A DNA stretch of 64,000 nucleotides from Alphaproteobacteria bacterium (GTDB lineage: Bacteria; Pseudomonadota; Alphaproteobacteria; JAEULC01): the NCBI GenBank assembly GCA_023150455.1, contig JAKLKW010000002.1:1-64000 (forward strand), read 5' to 3'. Both the position numbers and the translations under genes were made by a program. Of the stretch, positions 61,830-64,000 are shown one piece after another. Each line of letters begins with the position of its first letter. Positions within the stretch are counted from its first letter, which is position 1. The notes beneath the pieces were generated by a model. That model ran no database searches. It saw only the letters and a program-made list of their open reading frames with translations, and was not told the DNA's origin.

Positions 61830-64000
61830 TCACACCGAGAAATACTTCGCCCGCGGGTGGTGAACGACGATCGCCGAGGTCGACTGCTCGGGATGGAGCT
61901 GGAACTCGTCCGACAGCTCGACGCCGATGCGCCCGGCGCCGAGCAGCTTCAGGATCGGCGCCTGGTCCTCGAGCCTGGGGCAGGCGGGGTAGCCGAAGCT
62001 GTAGCGTGAGCCGCGATAGGACTGGCGCAGCAGCTCGTCCATGCTGCGCGCGTCCTCGTGACCGAAGCCCAGCTCGGCGCGGATGCGCGTGTGCACGTAC
62101 TCGGCCATCGCCTCGGCCATCTCGACGCCGAGACCGTGCAGGTAGAGATAGTCCTGGTAGCGGTTGTCGGCGAACCATTCGCGCGCCACGTCGGCGGCGC
62201 GCTGGCCCATGGTGACGACCTGGAAGCCGATCACGTCGCGCCGGTCGGGGCCGAGCGATACGTCGCGGAAGAAATCGGCGATGCACAAGCCCTCGGGGCG
62301 CGCCTGGCGCGGCAGGGCGAAGCGGCAGAGCTCGGACGATCCGTCGGTGTCGTAGACGATCACGTCGTTGCCCTCGGCCGCCGCCTTCCAGAAGCCGTAG
62401 GCGGCCTTGGGCTGCAGGATGTCCTGCTGCTCGCACACGTCGATCAGGCGCTTCAGGATCGGCTTCAGCTCCTGGCGCGCCCAGGCCATGTACTGCTCGA
62501 GCGTGCGGCCTTCCTTGCGGAAGCCCCAGTGGAACTGATAGAGCATGCGCTCGTTGAGATAGGGCACGAGCGCGCGGATCGGCGTGTGGTCGATGATGCG
62601 CGCGCCCCAGAACGGCGGCGCCGGCGCCTCGACGCCGCCGGCGAGCTCGGAGCGGCGCAGGCGCGTCTCCTCGTAGTCGACCGGCCGCGTCGCCGCGTCG
62701 GTCGCCCGGCCGAGCGTCCGCCGCGTGTTCCTGGCCTTGTTCTGGTTGGCCGCCCGGCGCGCGGCCAGGTGATCGTCGAAGCGGCCCTCGACCACGCGCG
62801 TCGCGAGGTCGAGCCCGTCGAACGCGTCGCCGGCATAGGCCACGCGGCCGCAGGCATAGGCGCGCACGCAGTCGTCCTCGACGTAGCGCCGCGTCAGCGC
62901 CGCGCCGCCGAGCAGGACCGGCGTGTTGACGCCCAGCCGCGTCATCTCGTTGAGGTTGTCCTTCATCACCACGGTCGACTTGACCAAGAGGCCCGACATG
63001 CCGATGGCGTCGGCCTTGTGCTCCTCCGCCGCCTTCAGGATCGCGTCGAGCGGCTGCTTGATGCCGAGGTTGACGACCTTGAAGCCGTTGTTGGTGAGGA
63101 TGATGTCGACCAGGTTCTTGCCGATGTCGTGCACGTCGCCCTTGACCGTGGCGAGCACGACGGTGCCCTTGTTCTGGCCGTCGACGCGCTCCATGAACGG
63201 CTCGAGCCAGGCGACCGCCGCCTTCATCGTCTCGGCCGACTGCAGCACGAAGGGCAGCTGCATCTTGCCGGCGCCGAACAGCTCGCCGACCACCTTCATG
63301 CCGTCGAGCAGGAACGTGTTGATGATGTCGAGCGGCTTGTAGGTCTGCATCGCCAGCGCCAGGTCGTCGGTCAGGCCCTGGCGCTCGCCGTCGACGATGC
63401 GGAGCTTGAGGCGCTCCTCCACCGTCTCGGCGCGCGCGCGCTTCTCGCTCGCCTCGGCCTGGCGGTCCTTGAACAGGGCGATGAACGCCTGCAGCGGATC
63501 GTAGCCGTCGCGCCGGCGGTCGTAGATCAGGTCCTCGGCGACCTGGACCTCTTCCGCCGGGATCTTGTGCAGCGGCGTGATCTTCGAGACGTGCACGATC
63601 GCACCGGTCATGCCGCGCTTCAGCGCATGGTCGAGGAACACCGAGTTCAGCACGTGCCGCGCCGCCGGCTTGAGGCCGAACGAGATGTTCGACAGCCCCA
63701 GGATGATCTGGCACTCGGGCAGCTCCTTGGCGATGCGCTCGATCGCCTCCAGCGTCCACAGGCCCAGCTTGCGGTCGTCCTCGTTGCCGGTGCAGATGGT
63801 GAAGGTCAGCGGGTCGAACAGCAGGTCGGACGGCGGCAGGCCGTGCCGGTTGCAGGCGAAGTCGTAGAGCCGGTGCGCGACCTTGACCTTGTCCTCGGCC
63901 GACTTGGCCATGCCCTTCTCGTCGATCGTCAGCGCCACGACGGCGGCGCCGAAGCGGCGCGCGAGCGCGAGGCGCTTGGCCGCCGGCTCCTCACCGTCCT
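61830..64000 (-). CDS. metH: Cobalamin-dependent methionine synthase (5' part outside window)
   Basis: About 720 residues visible; the frame remains open at the right edge. Order: end of the pterin-binding barrel (AVVALTIDEKGMAKSAEDKV, LLFDPLTFTICTGNEDDRKLG, IILGLSNISFGL); cap and B12-binding domains (LQSAETMKAAVAWLEPFM, VKGDVHDIGKNLVDIILTNN with the cobalt-ligand His, GMSGLLVKSTVVMKDNL, VLLGGAALTRRYVED); reactivation domain ending LHPEQSTSAIVVHHPRAKYFSV with the AdoMet-binding RGSRYSFGYPACP. Transfers methyl from 5-methyl-THF to homocysteine. Whether the homocysteine-binding module is fused or encoded separately cannot be seen. Confidence 0.95.
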   Translation of the reverse strand, partial: DGEEPAAKRLALARRFGAAVVALTIDEKGMAKSAEDKVKVAHRLYDFACNRHGLPPSDLLFDPLTFTICTGNEDDRKLGLWTLEAIERIAKELPECQIILGLSNISFGLKPAARHVLNSVFLDHALKRGMTGAIVHVSKITPLHKIPAEEVQVAEDLIYDRRRDGYDPLQAFIALFKDRQAEASEKRARAETVEERLKLRIVDGERQGLTDDLALAMQTYKPLDIINTFLLDGMKVVGELFGAGKMQLPFVLQSAETMKAAVAWLEPFMERVDGQNKGTVVLATVKGDVHDIGKNLVDIILTNNGFKVVNLGIKQPLDAILKAAEEHKADAIGMSGLLVKSTVVMKDNLNEMTRLGVNTPVLLGGAALTRRYVEDDCVRAYACGRVAYAGDAFDGLDLATRVVEGRFDDHLAARRAANQNKARNTRRTLGRATDAATRPVDYEETRLRRSELAGGVEAPAPPFWGARIIDHTPIRALVPYLNERMLYQFHWGFRKEGRTLEQYMAWARQELKPILKRLIDVCEQQDILQPKAAYGFWKAAAEGNDVIVYDTDGSSELCRFALPRQARPEGLCIADFFRDVSLGPDRRDVIGFQVVTMGQRAADVAREWFADNRYQDYLYLHGLGVEMAEAMAEYVHTRIRAELGFGHEDARSMDELLRQSYRGSRYSFGYPACPRLEDQAPILKLLGAGRIGVELSDEFQLHPEQSTSAIVVHHPRAKYFSV

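Overview
The window is GC-rich, densely packed DNA from a proteobacterial chromosome, most likely an alphaproteobacterium of the Rhodospirillales type. Pointers are the paired ATP-synthase b' and b genes at the left edge, a TRAP transporter under an FCD-type GntR regulator, CimA-type citramalate synthase, class II DAHP synthase and the frequent ATGA or GTGA overlaps between genes. The order-level placement is inferred from gene content, not from a phylogeny.

Layout. 1-12.8 kb is mostly housekeeping: atpF genes, homoserine kinase (thrB) with RNase HI, an aldehyde dehydrogenase, an NO-response module (truncated haemoglobin divergent from NsrR with a candidate operator between them), peroxiredoxin, a DsbD-like reductase, YqgE, a TauD-like dioxygenase and rpsD. 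13.2-22.1 kb holds a HigBA-type toxin-antitoxin pair with a leaderless-looking promoter, a TrmJ-like methyltransferase, a decayed glyoxalase, a GntR-TRAP-lactonase catabolic operon, cimA, and a Phd/VapC pair whose promoter lies in a pentanucleotide tandem repeat. 22.1-40.2 kb carries a Tat-exported lactonase, cysS, nadE, a MocR regulator with its divergent flavin-binding target, a class V aminotransferase, a TPR/GT41 glycosyltransferase, a nicotinate phosphoribosyltransferase-like protein, DAHP synthase, glutathione reductase, gabD and a zinc alcohol dehydrogenase.

The centrepiece is a compact, complete type II-C CRISPR-Cas locus at 40.23-45.44 kb. It comprises a divergently transcribed tracrRNA whose anti-repeat shares 26 identical bases with the CRISPR repeat, a full-length cas9 with all RuvC and HNH catalytic residues, cas1, cas2, and a minimal array of two identical 36-bp repeats around one 30-bp spacer. 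The array reads on the minus strand, towards cas2, and ends in a strong intrinsic terminator. It abuts an MntA-HepT toxin-antitoxin pair that trails the glmU-glmS operon.

46.2-64 kb returns to core functions: glmS, glmU, a phosphoglycolate phosphatase-like HAD, tRNA-Val(CAC), an SGNH hydrolase, an EamA exporter, a J-domain and VWA gene pair, a molybdopterin oxidoreductase, an acyl-CoA synthetase operon and the 3' part of metH. Three inverted pairs of short palindromic elements (near 1.3, 34.05 and 61.75 kb) and several hairpins between convergent genes punctuate the window.
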